DNA of 50,766 bases from an uncultured Collinsella sp. (GCA_902470365.1 CABRFZ010000015.1:1-50766); one strand, 5' to 3'; shown: positions 1 to 8,477, counted from the first letter of the stretch. Program-made: numbers and translations. Notes: a model not told the origin generated them from the letters alone.

Positions 1-11
1 ACGCGCATAAA

Positions 12-49
12 GAAAGCCTCCCATTTCTCATGTCCAAGAAATGGGAGGC
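12..49 (-). terminator. Rho-independent terminator of the leftmost gene
   Basis: A perfect 13-bp stem (16-28 paired with 37-49) closes an 8-nt loop. On the minus strand it is followed by a T-rich run (TTTCTTTA). It lies about 40 bases past the stop of the minus-strand gene that begins at 1178. Confidence 0.85.
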
Positions 50-86
50 AGTTCACACGTTTGTGGGGCGGGCCTTGCTGTTGCGG

Positions 87-1178
87 CTAGCGTTTCTTTC
101 CGCGGAAGAAAAAGCCGTGCAGTGACGGCTTGAGGCCGCGATTGGCGCGATGCTCCTCGACGCGCTCGTGGATCGAAGCGACGCGCTCGATGACTTCGTC
201 GGGAATCGGCACGTCGGGATTCATGTTCTCGACCTGGCTGACTTCGGCGGCGGCGACCTGGTCGATAATGGGCACATCGTCGCGCGAGATGACAGGTGTG
301 GCGTCTTCCTTCATCTTGCGATAACGCTGCATCATGTCGGCCTGTAGCTGCTGGGCCGAAGGCGGCGTCCAGATGATGGCGTTGGCGCCGGCGGCGATGG
401 TCTCGCGAATGCTCTCGGGCGTCTTGCCGCCCGGTGCGATGAGCGGCAGGTTGGGATAGTGCTCGCGCAGCTCGCGTAGGACCTGGGGCGTGTTCTTGCC
501 GGCGGCGATGTTGAGAATCTTGGCGCCGGCGCGCACCTTGGCGTGGGCATCGTCGTCGCAGCGAACGACCGTGGCGATGACGGGGATGTCGGCGATGTTG
601 GTGATGTGCTCTACCATCTCGGCAGTAGCGGGGGAGTTGACCACGCAGCCCGCCGCGCCCTGCATCTCGGAGACGGCTGCCATCTGCACGGAGCGCTTAC
701 CAGTCGTAGTTCCGCCGCCCACGCCTACGAAGACCGGGCACTCGGCGACGGTCAGCAGCGCTTGCGTAATGGCGGGCTGCGGCGTGAAAGGGTAGACCGC
801 AAAGACGGCATCGGCATTGGAGTTGCGGATGACAGCAACGTCGGTGGTGTAAATGAGCGACTTGATGCGTCGGCCGAAGAGCGTAAAGCCGCTGGCCTCC
901 TCGATCTCGTCGGGCATGCGAAGGGCCGCCTTGCGCAAACGCCCGTCGATGGGCAGCGGCTCCATGGGGAGCAGGCCGTTGGGCGTGACGGCTACTTGGG
1001 GCTCGGTGAACTCGTCTGCGAGCTCGACCTCGGAGAAATCGACCGAGGCGACGATGTCCTCGTGAACCTCGGCGGGTACATCGATGGGAGCTTGGTCGTT
1101 TGCCGCGGCAGGCGTGTCGAAGGAGCTGGTGCCGACGAAGGCGTCGACGCGCTCATTTAGATCGTTGAGGGTATCCAT
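87..1178 (-). CDS. Putative TIM-barrel phosphate-binding protein (IMPDH/ThiG-like fold)
   Basis: This 363-residue protein has an acidic, low-complexity first 60 residues and then a barrel-like domain. Three glycine-rich turns stand out: GVGGGTTTGKRS, the stretch around KILNIAAGKN, and LIAPGGKTPESI followed by ANAIIWTPPS. Such repeating beta-strand/glycine patterns are typical of phosphate-binding (beta-alpha)8 barrels such as IMP dehydrogenase, nitronate monooxygenase and ThiG. I do not recognise a specific enzyme and cannot name a substrate. The last 70 residues are acidic and then basic, ending in RGKKR. No strong Shine-Dalgarno sequence precedes the ATG at 1178. It is transcribed alone, and a strong terminator follows it. 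Confidence 0.6.
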   Translation of the reverse strand: MDTLNDLNERVDAFVGTSSFDTPAAANDQAPIDVPAEVHEDIVASVDFSEVELADEFTEPQVAVTPNGLLPMEPLPIDGRLRKAALRMPDEIEEASGFTLFGRRIKSLIYTTDVAVIRNSNADAVFAVYPFTPQPAITQALLTVAECPVFVGVGGGTTTGKRSVQMAAVSEMQGAAGCVVNSPATAEMVEHITNIADIPVIATVVRCDDDAHAKVRAGAKILNIAAGKNTPQVLRELREHYPNLPLIAPGGKTPESIRETIAAGANAIIWTPPSAQQLQADMMQRYRKMKEDATPVISRDDVPIIDQVAAAEVSQVENMNPDVPIPDEVIERVASIHERVEEHRANRGLKPSLHGFFFRGKKR

Positions 1179-1369
1179 GGAGACTCGATTCTATGTGATG
1201 ACGGCCGGCGCGATGCAGCCGGAATTGCGAATGCTAAATCGTTTGACGAGTTGATTTTTCCCCGCCGCGCCATCCGTTAGACCGAAGGGCAGGCGAACGT
1301 GAAGGAGCTGTGGTGGCGGGGATCGAGGTGCTATCTTGAAAGTCCCGTTTAAAAGAGAGGTGACGCGGT

Positions 1370-1540
1370 ATGGAATTGACAGCAATGTTTGGCTCGATTG
1401 GCCTGTGTGTGGGCGCAATCGTTGCCGCCGCGGTCATCTACTTTGTGGTCACGGCCATTAAGGGCAAAAGGGCCGAACGCAAGGAGCGCGCGATGCTTAA
1501 ACAGCATCGCGACCAGCAGGGCAAACGCGCACAGAGATAG
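1370..1540 (+). CDS. Small single-span membrane protein (56 residues)
   Basis: A short ORF with a good ribosome binding site (AGAGAGGTGA, about 6 bases before the ATG). The product begins MELTAMFGSIG, has one hydrophobic helix at about residues 7-30, and ends in a very basic, charged tail (KGKRAERKERAMLKQHRDQQ). The pattern predicts a bitopic inner-membrane protein with its tail in the cytoplasm. It sits alone between two leftward genes, reading rightward, so it needs its own promoter; TATCTT at 1332-1337 is a possible -10 element. No family is recognised. The clear RBS and the sharp hydrophobic/basic partition make it likely real. Confidence 0.6.
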   Translation: MELTAMFGSIGLCVGAIVAAAVIYFVVTAIKGKRAERKERAMLKQHRDQQGKRAQR

Positions 1541-1564
1541 CTTGTTGAGTTTTTGATCCGTGCG

Positions 1565-2668
1565 CTAGCTGCGTTTTCGGATCAGGGCAATGTAGAAGCC
1601 CTCAAAGTCGCGGCTAGGCGGAATGGTCAGCGTGCCGGGCAGGCCGTTGGCGATGGCCGATACCTGACCCGCGGCAATGGCCTCGGTCAGAGCGTTGGAC
1701 TCGACGTGCGGCTCCTCGCCGGCATCCTGGGCACGGCGCGTTTCGCTTTCGCTCGGCGTGCCGTCGAGGGGGATGAGCTCGCAGTCCATGTGCTTGTCGA
1801 GGGCCTCTTGCAGGGCGTCCTCGTTTTCCTGCGGCAAGATCGAACAAGTGGAATAGACGAGCGTGCCGCCCGGTTTGAGGGCACCCATGGCGCGGTCCAG
1901 AAGCGCGCGCTGCGAGCGGGCGCACTTGCAAAGCAGCTGCTCGGTGAGCCCGCGCAGACTTTTCTCGTTGCCGCTGATGACGGTGCCCGTGCCGGTGCAG
2001 GGAGCGTCGAGCAGGATGCGGTCAAAGCGGAAGAACTCGTCGAGCTCGCGTGCGTCGATGCGCATGACGGGCACGTTTTTTGCGCCTTGGCGGTGGAGGT
2101 TGGCTTCGAGCTTCTCGGCGCGGGGAATGCTCATCTCGCAGGCCGTGAGGTGTGCCTGGCCCTGGGTGAGGGCGGCGATCTGCGTCGTCTTGCCACCGGG
2201 GGCCGCGCACATGTCCAGGATGTCCTCGCCGGCTTGAGCGCCCAGGACCAACGGTGGCATCATGGACGACAGGCTCTGCAAGTAGATCTTGCCGTCGCGG
2301 TAGATGTCGAGATCCCACAGGTCGGAAACCTGGGCCTCGGGCAGGATGAAGGCGTCCGGATACCAGGTAACGGTTTGGTGCGCGATGCCGGCCTCGTCGA
2401 GTGCGGCGGCGATGTCCTCGGCGGTCGCCTTGAGCGTGTTGGTGCGCAGTGTGACTGGGCGTATGGCCGCGGCGCCAAAGCCTTCGATCATGAGCTCGGC
2501 ATCGGTGGGGGCATAGGCGCTGGCGACCGTGTCGACCATAAAGCGCGGCAGGTCGGCGGCGCAGGGAAGGGCGGCAAGCTGGTCGGAAAGCTCGGTAGCA
2601 GCAAATTGCCTAAGCTTGAGCTCGGGCTTAACCTGCTTTTTTTGCTTACGACGACGCGGCTTGGACAT
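1565..2668 (-). CDS. 16S rRNA m5C methyltransferase, RsmF/NOL1-NOP2-Sun family
   Basis: A 367-residue SAM-dependent RNA cytosine-5 methyltransferase. SAM motif I is CAAPGGKTTQ (about 154-163). Motif IV is DAPCTGTGT (about 221-229), carrying the cysteine that releases the product. Motif VI is STCS (about 273-276), whose cysteine attacks C6 of the target cytosine. The N-terminus is strongly basic (KPRRRKQKKQ) and should bind rRNA. It is shorter than Escherichia coli RsmF and appears to lack the C-terminal PUA-like extension, so the exact target base is uncertain; RsmB-like specificity cannot be excluded. The region just upstream holds a large inverted repeat (2695-2802). Confidence 0.88.
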   Translation of the reverse strand: MSKPRRRKQKKQVKPELKLRQFAATELSDQLAALPCAADLPRFMVDTVASAYAPTDAELMIEGFGAAAIRPVTLRTNTLKATAEDIAAALDEAGIAHQTVTWYPDAFILPEAQVSDLWDLDIYRDGKIYLQSLSSMMPPLVLGAQAGEDILDMCAAPGGKTTQIAALTQGQAHLTACEMSIPRAEKLEANLHRQGAKNVPVMRIDARELDEFFRFDRILLDAPCTGTGTVISGNEKSLRGLTEQLLCKCARSQRALLDRAMGALKPGGTLVYSTCSILPQENEDALQEALDKHMDCELIPLDGTPSESETRRAQDAGEEPHVESNALTEAIAAGQVSAIANGLPGTLTIPPSRDFEGFYIALIRKRS

Positions 2669-2694
2669 CCGTCTTTCCTTCCCATTTCATTAAA

Positions 2695-2802
2695 AGTAGT
2701 CAATTTGGGACGGGGCTATTTTGACTGCTTTTGACAAAACCGATCAATGTTGGTGCGACTACGGCAAAGTAGTCAAAATAGCCCCGTCCCAAATTGACTA
2801 CT
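2695..2802. repeat. Intergenic inverted repeat, 32-bp perfect arms
   Basis: Arms at 2695-2726 and 2771-2802 are perfect reverse complements and contain GGGACGGGGCTATTTTGACT. The 44-base spacer holds no obvious gene. The element fills the gap between the metRS stop and the methyltransferase start, so it may act as a terminator of metRS or as leader for the next gene. No transposase or target duplication is visible. The GGGAC core recalls the other short repeats in this window. Confidence 0.85.
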
Positions 2803-2818
2803 CTGCCTTGGCGTTGGC

Positions 2819-4969
2819 CTAGTACTGGCTCTCGTGCTTGCTGAAGAAGTCGAAGCGCGGGGGCAGCGGCTTCACGCGGTGCTCGCCGGGCTTCTCGCCC
2901 AGGCTCTCCATAAACTCGTCCGTGGAGGCAAAGATGTTATCCCAGCTAAAGAAAGCGACCGGGTCGACGTCGAAGTACTCGCAGATGAGCTCGCAGCCGG
3001 CCGGGACGATGCCGTGCATGAGCACGGTCGCCACGCGCAGCTCGGTAAAGGCGTCGACGAGGGCCTGCGTCATGGCGGCGTTGGCCTCGCTATCCTCGAG
3101 CCTGTTGGCGGCCTTGGAGGCGTCGCTCCAGCGCTTGTTGGCGGCACGCAGGTAGTCGTCGCACACGGCGAGCGCGCGGTGCGTCTCGAACTTGTACATG
3201 GCCTGCTCAAAGGCAAGGGCGGCCTGCTCGGCAGCCTCGACAACGGCGGCAGAGGCGGCACCGGCGGGGATGCAGCCGTTGCGATAGGGGCTCTCGTCGC
3301 CCTCCTTGATGGCGACGCCATAGAAGCAGCTGCGGGCCAGGCGGTTGAAGACGCCGGTCAAAAGGGCGCTCTCCTTAAGGGCCGGATCGATGACGCGCTT
3401 GTCGTCGCAGGCGCGCACCTCGTTGCCGTCCTTGTCCTTGCCGGTCACGCGGGTGTCGTATGCCTTGGGGCTAAAGCTTACCGGCTTCTCGGACAGGCCG
3501 AGCGACAGCCAGTGCGCGCGCATCTGCTCGCAGGTGTAGTGGTTGAGCAGGTCGTCTGCCGGCGGGGGAGGCGTCTGCGAGGACGAGCTGGCCTTTTTGC
3601 CCATGTAGAGCAGGTGGTAGCAGGCGCTGACGGTGCTCTGCGTGAGGTCCCAACCCAGGGCCTCCCACATGGCGGTCTGCGCGATGCAGTAGAAGTAGAT
3701 GTTGTCCTGACCGATAAACTGGTAGATCTGTGCGTCGTCCGAGCACCACCAGTCGCGCCAGTCGAGCGAGCTGTGCTGGTAGGTGGGCGCGGGCACCTGC
3801 GTGGAGTCGGCAGCGGGCTCGCCCATGAGGGCGGCATCCTGGGCGGCGACGCCCTCGGTCACGCCGGCGGCTTTGGCATCGCGTGCGAGCACGGTACGCG
3901 TATAGCTGATGGGCGCCCACAGGCTCTCGGGCCAGCACCAGCAGGTGACGTCGGAGACGCCATCGACCTCGGGCACCGGAACACCCCAGTCGATGTTGCC
4001 GGTGATGCGGAAGGGCACGAGCGCCTTGCCGCTGCGGAAGCGCACGCCACCGTTGGCGAGCACTGCGTGGGCATCGTCGCGCTCCTTCCAGCTGGGGAAG
4101 GTGACGGTAAAGCTGCTCTTGTTGCCCTCGGGCTCCAGCACGGTGTGCTCAGGAAGCTGATCCTCGACGGCATCGAAGGCCTCGCGGAACTTGTTCTGGA
4201 TGTAGAGCTGGGCCGGCAGCAGCCACTCCTCCATAGTCTTGGAGACCACGGAGCGAACCTGCGGGTTCTGGGCGAGCTTGGCGGTATAGGTCTTCATAAA
4301 GTCGAGGTAGGCCGGCAGGTCGAAGTAGAGGTTGTCGACCGGACGCAGCTCGGGCACCTCGCCGGTGAGCTGGCTCTTGGGCGCGATGAGCTCCTCGGGC
4401 TCAAACTGGTGGCCCAGATCGCACTCGTCGGCATAAGCCTTCTCGGACTTGCAGCCCTGGATGGGGCAGCGGCCGATCACCTGACGGCCGTTGAGGAACG
4501 TGCCGGCCTTGGCATCGTAGAACTGCAGCGTGGAGCGCTTGGAGATGGTGCCCTGCTCGTGCAGGCGCTTGATAATCTCGGCGGTCACCTCGTTGTGAAT
4601 CTGCGCAGCCGGCTCAAGGCCCGAGCCGCCGTAGATGTCGCAGCTGATGTTGTAGTTGTTGAGGGTCGCGGCCTGGCGGGAGTGATTGGACTCGACATAC
4701 TCGCTAATGGACTTGTCGTAGCCCTCGTTCTCCTTGAGCTTGCGGTAGCTCTCCATGATGGGCGAGCCGTAGCAGTCGGTGCCCGAGGTGAAGATGACGT
4801 TCTCGCGGCCCAGGCGGTCGCGCAGGAAGCGGGCGAAGAAGTCGGCAGGGACAAAGACGCCGCCAACGTGGCCAAAGTGAAGACCCTTGTTGCCGTAGGG
4901 CTCGCCGGCGGTAACGATGGCGCGGCGAGGCCAGCTGGGACGGTCGTTCATGGAGTATTTGGATGCCAT
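2819..4969 (-). CDS. metG: Methionyl-tRNA synthetase-like class I tRNA ligase with degenerate KMSKS
   Basis: A 716-residue class I aminoacyl-tRNA synthetase most like MetRS, which charges tRNA-Met. The HIGH motif is HFGH (31-34), followed by TSGTDCYGSPI as in MetRS. A zinc knuckle with three Cys and one His lies at about 168-187, and WGVPVP at about 328-333 matches the ISRD-WGIPVP region. FIGQDNIYFYCIA matches the MetRS FIGKDIIYFH block. At the KMSKS position the sequence reads KASSS (459-463), so the second lysine is lost. An insert of about 60 residues lies at roughly 260-320. The start is ATG 4969 because AAGGAG lies 4 bases upstream; an upstream in-frame ATG at 5062 lacks support. Whether it is the only MetRS in the cell cannot be told here. 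Confidence 0.75.
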   Translation of the reverse strand: MASKYSMNDRPSWPRRAIVTAGEPYGNKGLHFGHVGGVFVPADFFARFLRDRLGRENVIFTSGTDCYGSPIMESYRKLKENEGYDKSISEYVESNHSRQAATLNNYNISCDIYGGSGLEPAAQIHNEVTAEIIKRLHEQGTISKRSTLQFYDAKAGTFLNGRQVIGRCPIQGCKSEKAYADECDLGHQFEPEELIAPKSQLTGEVPELRPVDNLYFDLPAYLDFMKTYTAKLAQNPQVRSVVSKTMEEWLLPAQLYIQNKFREAFDAVEDQLPEHTVLEPEGNKSSFTVTFPSWKERDDAHAVLANGGVRFRSGKALVPFRITGNIDWGVPVPEVDGVSDVTCWCWPESLWAPISYTRTVLARDAKAAGVTEGVAAQDAALMGEPAADSTQVPAPTYQHSSLDWRDWWCSDDAQIYQFIGQDNIYFYCIAQTAMWEALGWDLTQSTVSACYHLLYMGKKASSSSQTPPPPADDLLNHYTCEQMRAHWLSLGLSEKPVSFSPKAYDTRVTGKDKDGNEVRACDDKRVIDPALKESALLTGVFNRLARSCFYGVAIKEGDESPYRNGCIPAGAASAAVVEAAEQAALAFEQAMYKFETHRALAVCDDYLRAANKRWSDASKAANRLEDSEANAAMTQALVDAFTELRVATVLMHGIVPAGCELICEYFDVDPVAFFSWDNIFASTDEFMESLGEKPGEHRVKPLPPRFDFFSKHESQY

Positions 4970-5101
4970 GGGACTCCTTCGCATATGGTGAGGGCGCGGC
5001 CGGGCGCGGGGCTCGGCGGCGCGGTGGTCAATTCGTGCATATCGTTCGACATTATCGCACATGCGGGCGGGTGCGTGGCAGGGGCGCTATCCTAAGATGC
5101 T

Positions 5102-5668
5102 ATGAATGAGATTTCCAACATACATGCGTTTGAGGACGAGGATTTTCTGCACGCCTGCTTCGTGTGGGGGATGGTCGTCGTCGGCGTGTTTGCCATGTGC
5201 CTGGTGCCGGTGTTTATGCTGCTGGGCGGGCCTGCAGACTTGGATGCGGCTGACGCGGGCGGCTGGATGGCTGTCGTGGGCTGGATAGTCGGCTTGGCTG
5301 CGATCTCAATGGCGTCGTTCGCCGTGCACGAGCTGGTGCACGGTGTGTTTTTTAAGCTGCTGGCGCCTGCGGGCGCGAAGGTGACCTTTGGGGCGAATCG
5401 CGAGACGGCGATGATCTATGCCTGCGCCGAGGGGATTGTGTATTCGCGCCGGCGGTATATGGCGATTTGCCTGGCGCCGACGGTTGTTGTGACGACAGCG
5501 TTTGCCCTGGGGTTTGCGTTTTCGGGCTATCCGCTGCTGTGCTATCTGGCTGCCGGCTTGCATTTGTCGGGCTGTGTAGGCGACTGGTATTACGTGCGGA
5601 CCATTTTGCGCGACCGCCGCATTGTCGCCTGCGAGGATACGTCCTTTGGCGTGCGCTTTTTTGGGTGA
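5102..5668 (+). CDS. DUF3267-type zincin-like membrane metalloprotein
   Basis: A 188-residue membrane protein with hydrophobic segments at about 20-45, 58-80, 120-140 and 145-160. The motif HELVH at about 79-83 lies in the second segment and fits HExxH zinc binding. A later GDWYY could supply the third ligand. This arrangement is that of the DUF3267 putative zincin peptidases; no substrate is known to me. TATCCT at 5088-5093 lies so close to the ATG that the mRNA may be leaderless, and no Shine-Dalgarno sequence is present. It is divergent from metRS and only 10 bases from the queH start, so the two probably form an operon. Confidence 0.7.
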   Translation: MNEISNIHAFEDEDFLHACFVWGMVVVGVFAMCLVPVFMLLGGPADLDAADAGGWMAVVGWIVGLAAISMASFAVHELVHGVFFKLLAPAGAKVTFGANRETAMIYACAEGIVYSRRRYMAICLAPTVVVTTAFALGFAFSGYPLLCYLAAGLHLSGCVGDWYYVRTILRDRRIVACEDTSFGVRFFG

Positions 5669-5678
5669 GGAGATGTCG

Positions 5679-6254
5679 ATGAAGTCGTTGTTGCTGCATG
5701 CGTGCTGTGCACCATGCTCGCTTGAGCCGGTTCGCCTGCTGCGCGAGGAGGGGTTTGAGCCCACGATTTGCTGGACCAACCCCAATATTCAACCGCGCGA
5801 TGAATGGCAGCGCCGCTTGGACGAGCTGCGCCGGTGGTGTGTCGATGGCGACATCGAGCTCATCGAGGCAGGGGAGGACCGCGATCGCTGGGAGACCGGC
5901 GTGGCACCGCTGGGTGCCGATCGGCCTCGTCGCTGTCGCGCGTGCTATGCCCTGCGCTTGGCCGAGGCGTGCCGCGTGGCCCAGGAGCGCGGGTTTGAGT
6001 TTGTGGGCACGACGCTCGCCGTCTCGCCGTACCAGCTGTTCGAAACCTGCAATGATGTGTTGGAGCGTCTGGCTGCCGCCCGCGGTCTCACTCCGGTGAT
6101 TCGCGATTTTCGTCCGTATTACCCCGAGGCGACACGCCGTTCGCGCGAGCTGGGCATGTATCGGCAGAACTACTGCGGCTGCCGATTCTCGGCCGTCGAG
6201 GCGGCCATGGACCGCGCCCGCATCCGCGACGAGCGCAAAGCCGCCAAAAAGTAG
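5679..6254 (+). CDS. queH: Epoxyqueuosine reductase QueH
   Basis: QueH reduces epoxyqueuosine in the tRNA anticodon to queuosine and functionally replaces cobalamin-dependent QueG. The protein starts MKSLLLHACCAPC, the family's N-terminal cysteine motif, and continues with CWTNPNIQP, RCRACYALRL and NYCGCRFS. Together these give the cysteine-rich Fe-S/metal site of the DUF208 family. The length (191 residues) is normal. ATG 5679 is chosen because GAGGAG sits about 7 bases upstream; ATG 5673 would leave almost no spacing. It follows the zincin-like gene closely. The other queuosine genes here are queA at 12371 and tgt at 17258, now separated from it by the arginine island. Confidence 0.93.
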   Translation: MKSLLLHACCAPCSLEPVRLLREEGFEPTICWTNPNIQPRDEWQRRLDELRRWCVDGDIELIEAGEDRDRWETGVAPLGADRPRRCRACYALRLAEACRVAQERGFEFVGTTLAVSPYQLFETCNDVLERLAAARGLTPVIRDFRPYYPEATRRSRELGMYRQNYCGCRFSAVEAAMDRARIRDERKAAKK

Positions 6255-6314
6255 TTCACTTGGGCTGGGACTTTGAGCTGTCTGTGCGGTACGGTCGTTT
6301 TTGGGAAAGTCGAT

Positions 6315-6971
6315 TTAATTAAGCGTGTGATCGTGGCTCGCTTGATACCAAACGACGACTCCTATGATTCTAATCCTCCGTTTGTTAAACATCAGATCCG
6401 GACTTGCTGTTGCATATGAATGGGACGACAGCACAATCATGTCGTTTCCTTCTGCAAATCGCCTAATTACCGGTGTTTTACCGTCTGCGAGCGCCAATAC
6501 AGCACAGCCGTTCCAAGGCTTTGCGGTGGTATCGACAAGTAGTAAGCTGCCGGGAGGGTAAATGCGGGACATTTCGTCGCCTTTGATTTTAACGAAAACG
6601 CTATGTGGGTGACGTTTGGCTACGTCTACAGGTGCGCAAGCATTTTGTTGGCCGTGCGTGATGCGGCGCTTTTGCGATTCGATATCGATGACGGGAAATG
6701 CGCCCTCCATTTCGTGGATAGCAGGGTCTTCGTCGGTGACGATTCTTTTATTTGCGAGCTTTACGGCCAAACCGTTTTCCTCGCCAACAAGTTCATCGCG
6801 GGTGCAACCGAAGAGCGCTTGTAACTTTTCAATATAGCGCTCACGGGGGGCATACCGACTTTTTTCCCAACGACAAACGGTCTCTTTAGATACCCCCAAC
6901 ATCTCTGCAAGTTGCGCCTGACCAAGATGCTCCATGGTGCGGAGTTTACGAATATTTGCCCCGAAGCCCAT
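6315..6971 (-). CDS. XRE-type transcriptional regulator with inactive S24/LexA-like domain
   Basis: A 218-residue regulator. Residues 5-60 form a Cro/CI-type helix-turn-helix (QLAEMLGVSKETVCRWEKSR). Residues about 90-215 resemble the LexA/CI S24 domain (VKIKGDEMSRIYPPGSLLLVD). The usual catalytic serine of G-x-S-M is glutamate (E133) and no matching lysine is apparent, so self-cleavage is unlikely; the domain may sense a ligand or only dimerise. ATG 6971 starts 2 bases past the stop of arcA1 with GAGAGGA upstream, so the gene is translationally coupled to arcA1. It is the obvious candidate regulator of the divergent arginine genes. GC content is low like the rest of the island. Confidence 0.82.
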   Translation of the reverse strand: MGFGANIRKLRTMEHLGQAQLAEMLGVSKETVCRWEKSRYAPRERYIEKLQALFGCTRDELVGEENGLAVKLANKRIVTDEDPAIHEMEGAFPVIDIESQKRRITHGQQNACAPVDVAKRHPHSVFVKIKGDEMSRIYPPGSLLLVDTTAKPWNGCAVLALADGKTPVIRRFAEGNDMIVLSSHSYATASPDLMFNKRRIRIIGVVVWYQASHDHTLN

Positions 6972-6973
6972 GG

Positions 6974-8224
6974 CTATAGGTCCTCTCGCCACAGAGGGAG
7001 GCATAGACAGTTTGTGCCACCATAGCCTTTGGTGAGCTCGTCAATGGATAGCGGGAATAATTCCATTCCTGCTTTCTCAAGCGCTTCGTTGGTCCAAACG
7101 TTTTCTTCATATACGCATAGTTTTCCTGGCGAGAGCGCAAGGATAGACGTTGCGTTGTTCCGGCGTTCTCTTTCGTAGGCGGTTTGATTCCCGCCTCCGC
7201 AGTCAATTACTTTTATTGGTTCGCAACAGGCTGCAGAGAGTATTTCCGGAATCGTGCGATCGATAGGAGTGATCGTAAGGCCCCTTCCGGATCGTTTTAG
7301 TTGAATGCTGTATGCATCAACGGCATTGCATATCTCACGATCGATGAGGAACGCGTCGTGATCAATTCTACTTATGAACGTATCGAGGTGGATACGCAGC
7401 CCGTCAGAGGGGACTCGAATCGCAATTAGCTCGGTGGTCTGGAATTTATTTGAGGTCAGGAGCTCTTTGGCAAGTGACTCGACGGCGGCGGGTTCAGTTC
7501 GGTCAGAGATTCCAACTAATATTGTCTTAGCACTGATAACAATAATGTCTCCGCCTTCGATATGGTAGCTACTCCTGTTCAAATCACATACCGGGGTTTC
7601 TCCCATGATCTTGTGGTGGGTGAATATCTGCCGGTATAAGGCGACCTCACGATCACGCTCAGGCCAATACATATGATTTAAGATGATGCCGTCTCCGACT
7701 ACCACAGCGGGATCACGAGTGAAAAAAAGCGTGTTGAGGGGATTGACCAAGAGCGAGGCGGGATCAAATTGCTCGTGCACGAGCGCCCGTAGTGTTTCCG
7801 ACTGGTTTGAACATAGCTCAGTGTCTCCAAAGCGAATGCCGTTAAGTACTATATTCACCAATTCCTGGGTGTTCTTAGCGTTCTCAAACAACTGGGTTAT
7901 TGCCTCGAGGAACTCTCTGCCTGTTGCCCCGCTGCAACGGAGGTAGTCATCAATAAAATATTTAAGTGATTGGGGCTCAGTTTCAAGTGAGTCTTCGAGA
8001 AGGTCCCTAATTTCAATGGTTTCTACGCCATGCTTCTCAAGCAATTGAACCATGGAATCGTGCTCATACATTGCTTTGTCGAGGTCAAAACGACCGCTCC
8101 ATTTTCGCAGGGAGAAAACTTGGCTGAAGTCGGCATCAGGGTAGTTTTGTGTTTCAGCTCCTGGTCGATGGACAAGTACGGCTTTTAAATGACCGATTTC
8201 ATTTGTTATGTGTATGCCTTGCAT
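6974..8224 (-). CDS. arcA: Arginine deiminase paralogue 1 (active-site variant)
   Basis: Arginine deiminase (416 residues) hydrolyses L-arginine to citrulline and ammonia in the cytoplasm. Family motifs are present: VLVHRPG, FFTRDP, HIEGGD, GISDRTE, HLDT and a C-terminal cysteine in YGGTNCLCLP. The nucleophile is C406. In canonical enzymes the residue five before that cysteine is arginine (R401 in Pseudomonas aeruginosa numbering, from memory) and helps bind the substrate carboxylate; here it is Tyr401. The paralogue at 9949 keeps the arginine. ATG 8224 has AGGAGA upstream and the regulator gene follows directly. It may deiminate a different guanidino compound or act in regulation; plain arginine deiminase activity is also possible. 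Confidence 0.85.
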   Translation of the reverse strand: MQGIHITNEIGHLKAVLVHRPGAETQNYPDADFSQVFSLRKWSGRFDLDKAMYEHDSMVQLLEKHGVETIEIRDLLEDSLETEPQSLKYFIDDYLRCSGATGREFLEAITQLFENAKNTQELVNIVLNGIRFGDTELCSNQSETLRALVHEQFDPASLLVNPLNTLFFTRDPAVVVGDGIILNHMYWPERDREVALYRQIFTHHKIMGETPVCDLNRSSYHIEGGDIIVISAKTILVGISDRTEPAAVESLAKELLTSNKFQTTELIAIRVPSDGLRIHLDTFISRIDHDAFLIDREICNAVDAYSIQLKRSGRGLTITPIDRTIPEILSAACCEPIKVIDCGGGNQTAYERERRNNATSILALSPGKLCVYEENVWTNEALEKAGMELFPLSIDELTKGYGGTNCLCLPLWREDL

Positions 8225-8477
8225 GTCTGTCTCCTGTCCTGCTGGTTTTTATATAAGGCTAAGGCAGGTTCCTTGTTGTGTTGCGGAAAAGTTAAAAGAC
8301 GTATGTAATTGACAAATAACATCAATTTTAAATATCAGATTGATTAATAACGTCACTTTAGCTGCCGTTCATAGGTGAAAAGCGACACGATGGCGATGGT
8401 TGGCCGACCACCGCTGAGCAACCTCATACATTTATGGTGCCAGCTGGATAGATGGGAAAAGGAATGAAGGAGGAGAT
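8225..8477. promoter_or_regulatory. Divergent control region of the arginine deiminase locus
   Basis: This AT-rich 253-bp gap separates leftward arcA1-regulator from rightward antiporter-arcA2-arcB. TTGACA at 8309-8314 is a good -35 for the rightward genes, followed after about 17 bases by a weak -10 (ATATCA). An inverted repeat with arms AATTGA and TCAATT overlaps that -35 and could be an operator. On the minus strand the T/A-rich TATATAA near 8250-8256 is a plausible -10 for arcA1. The ribosome site for the antiporter (AAGGAGGAGAT) ends the region. Element calls are by eye only. Confidence 0.5.

Noticed and set aside
2834..5095. A 753-codon open frame on the plus strand opposite metRS
   Set aside because: It is a high-GC mirror frame with composition typical of antisense shadows (rich in L, V, G, A, H and R, no motif), while the minus strand encodes a recognisable synthetase.
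8309..8325. FNR-like site in the arginine control region
   Set aside because: TTGAC...ATCAA is present but the spacing is 7 rather than 4 bases, so it does not fit the FNR/ArcR consensus; it is kept only as a generic inverted repeat.
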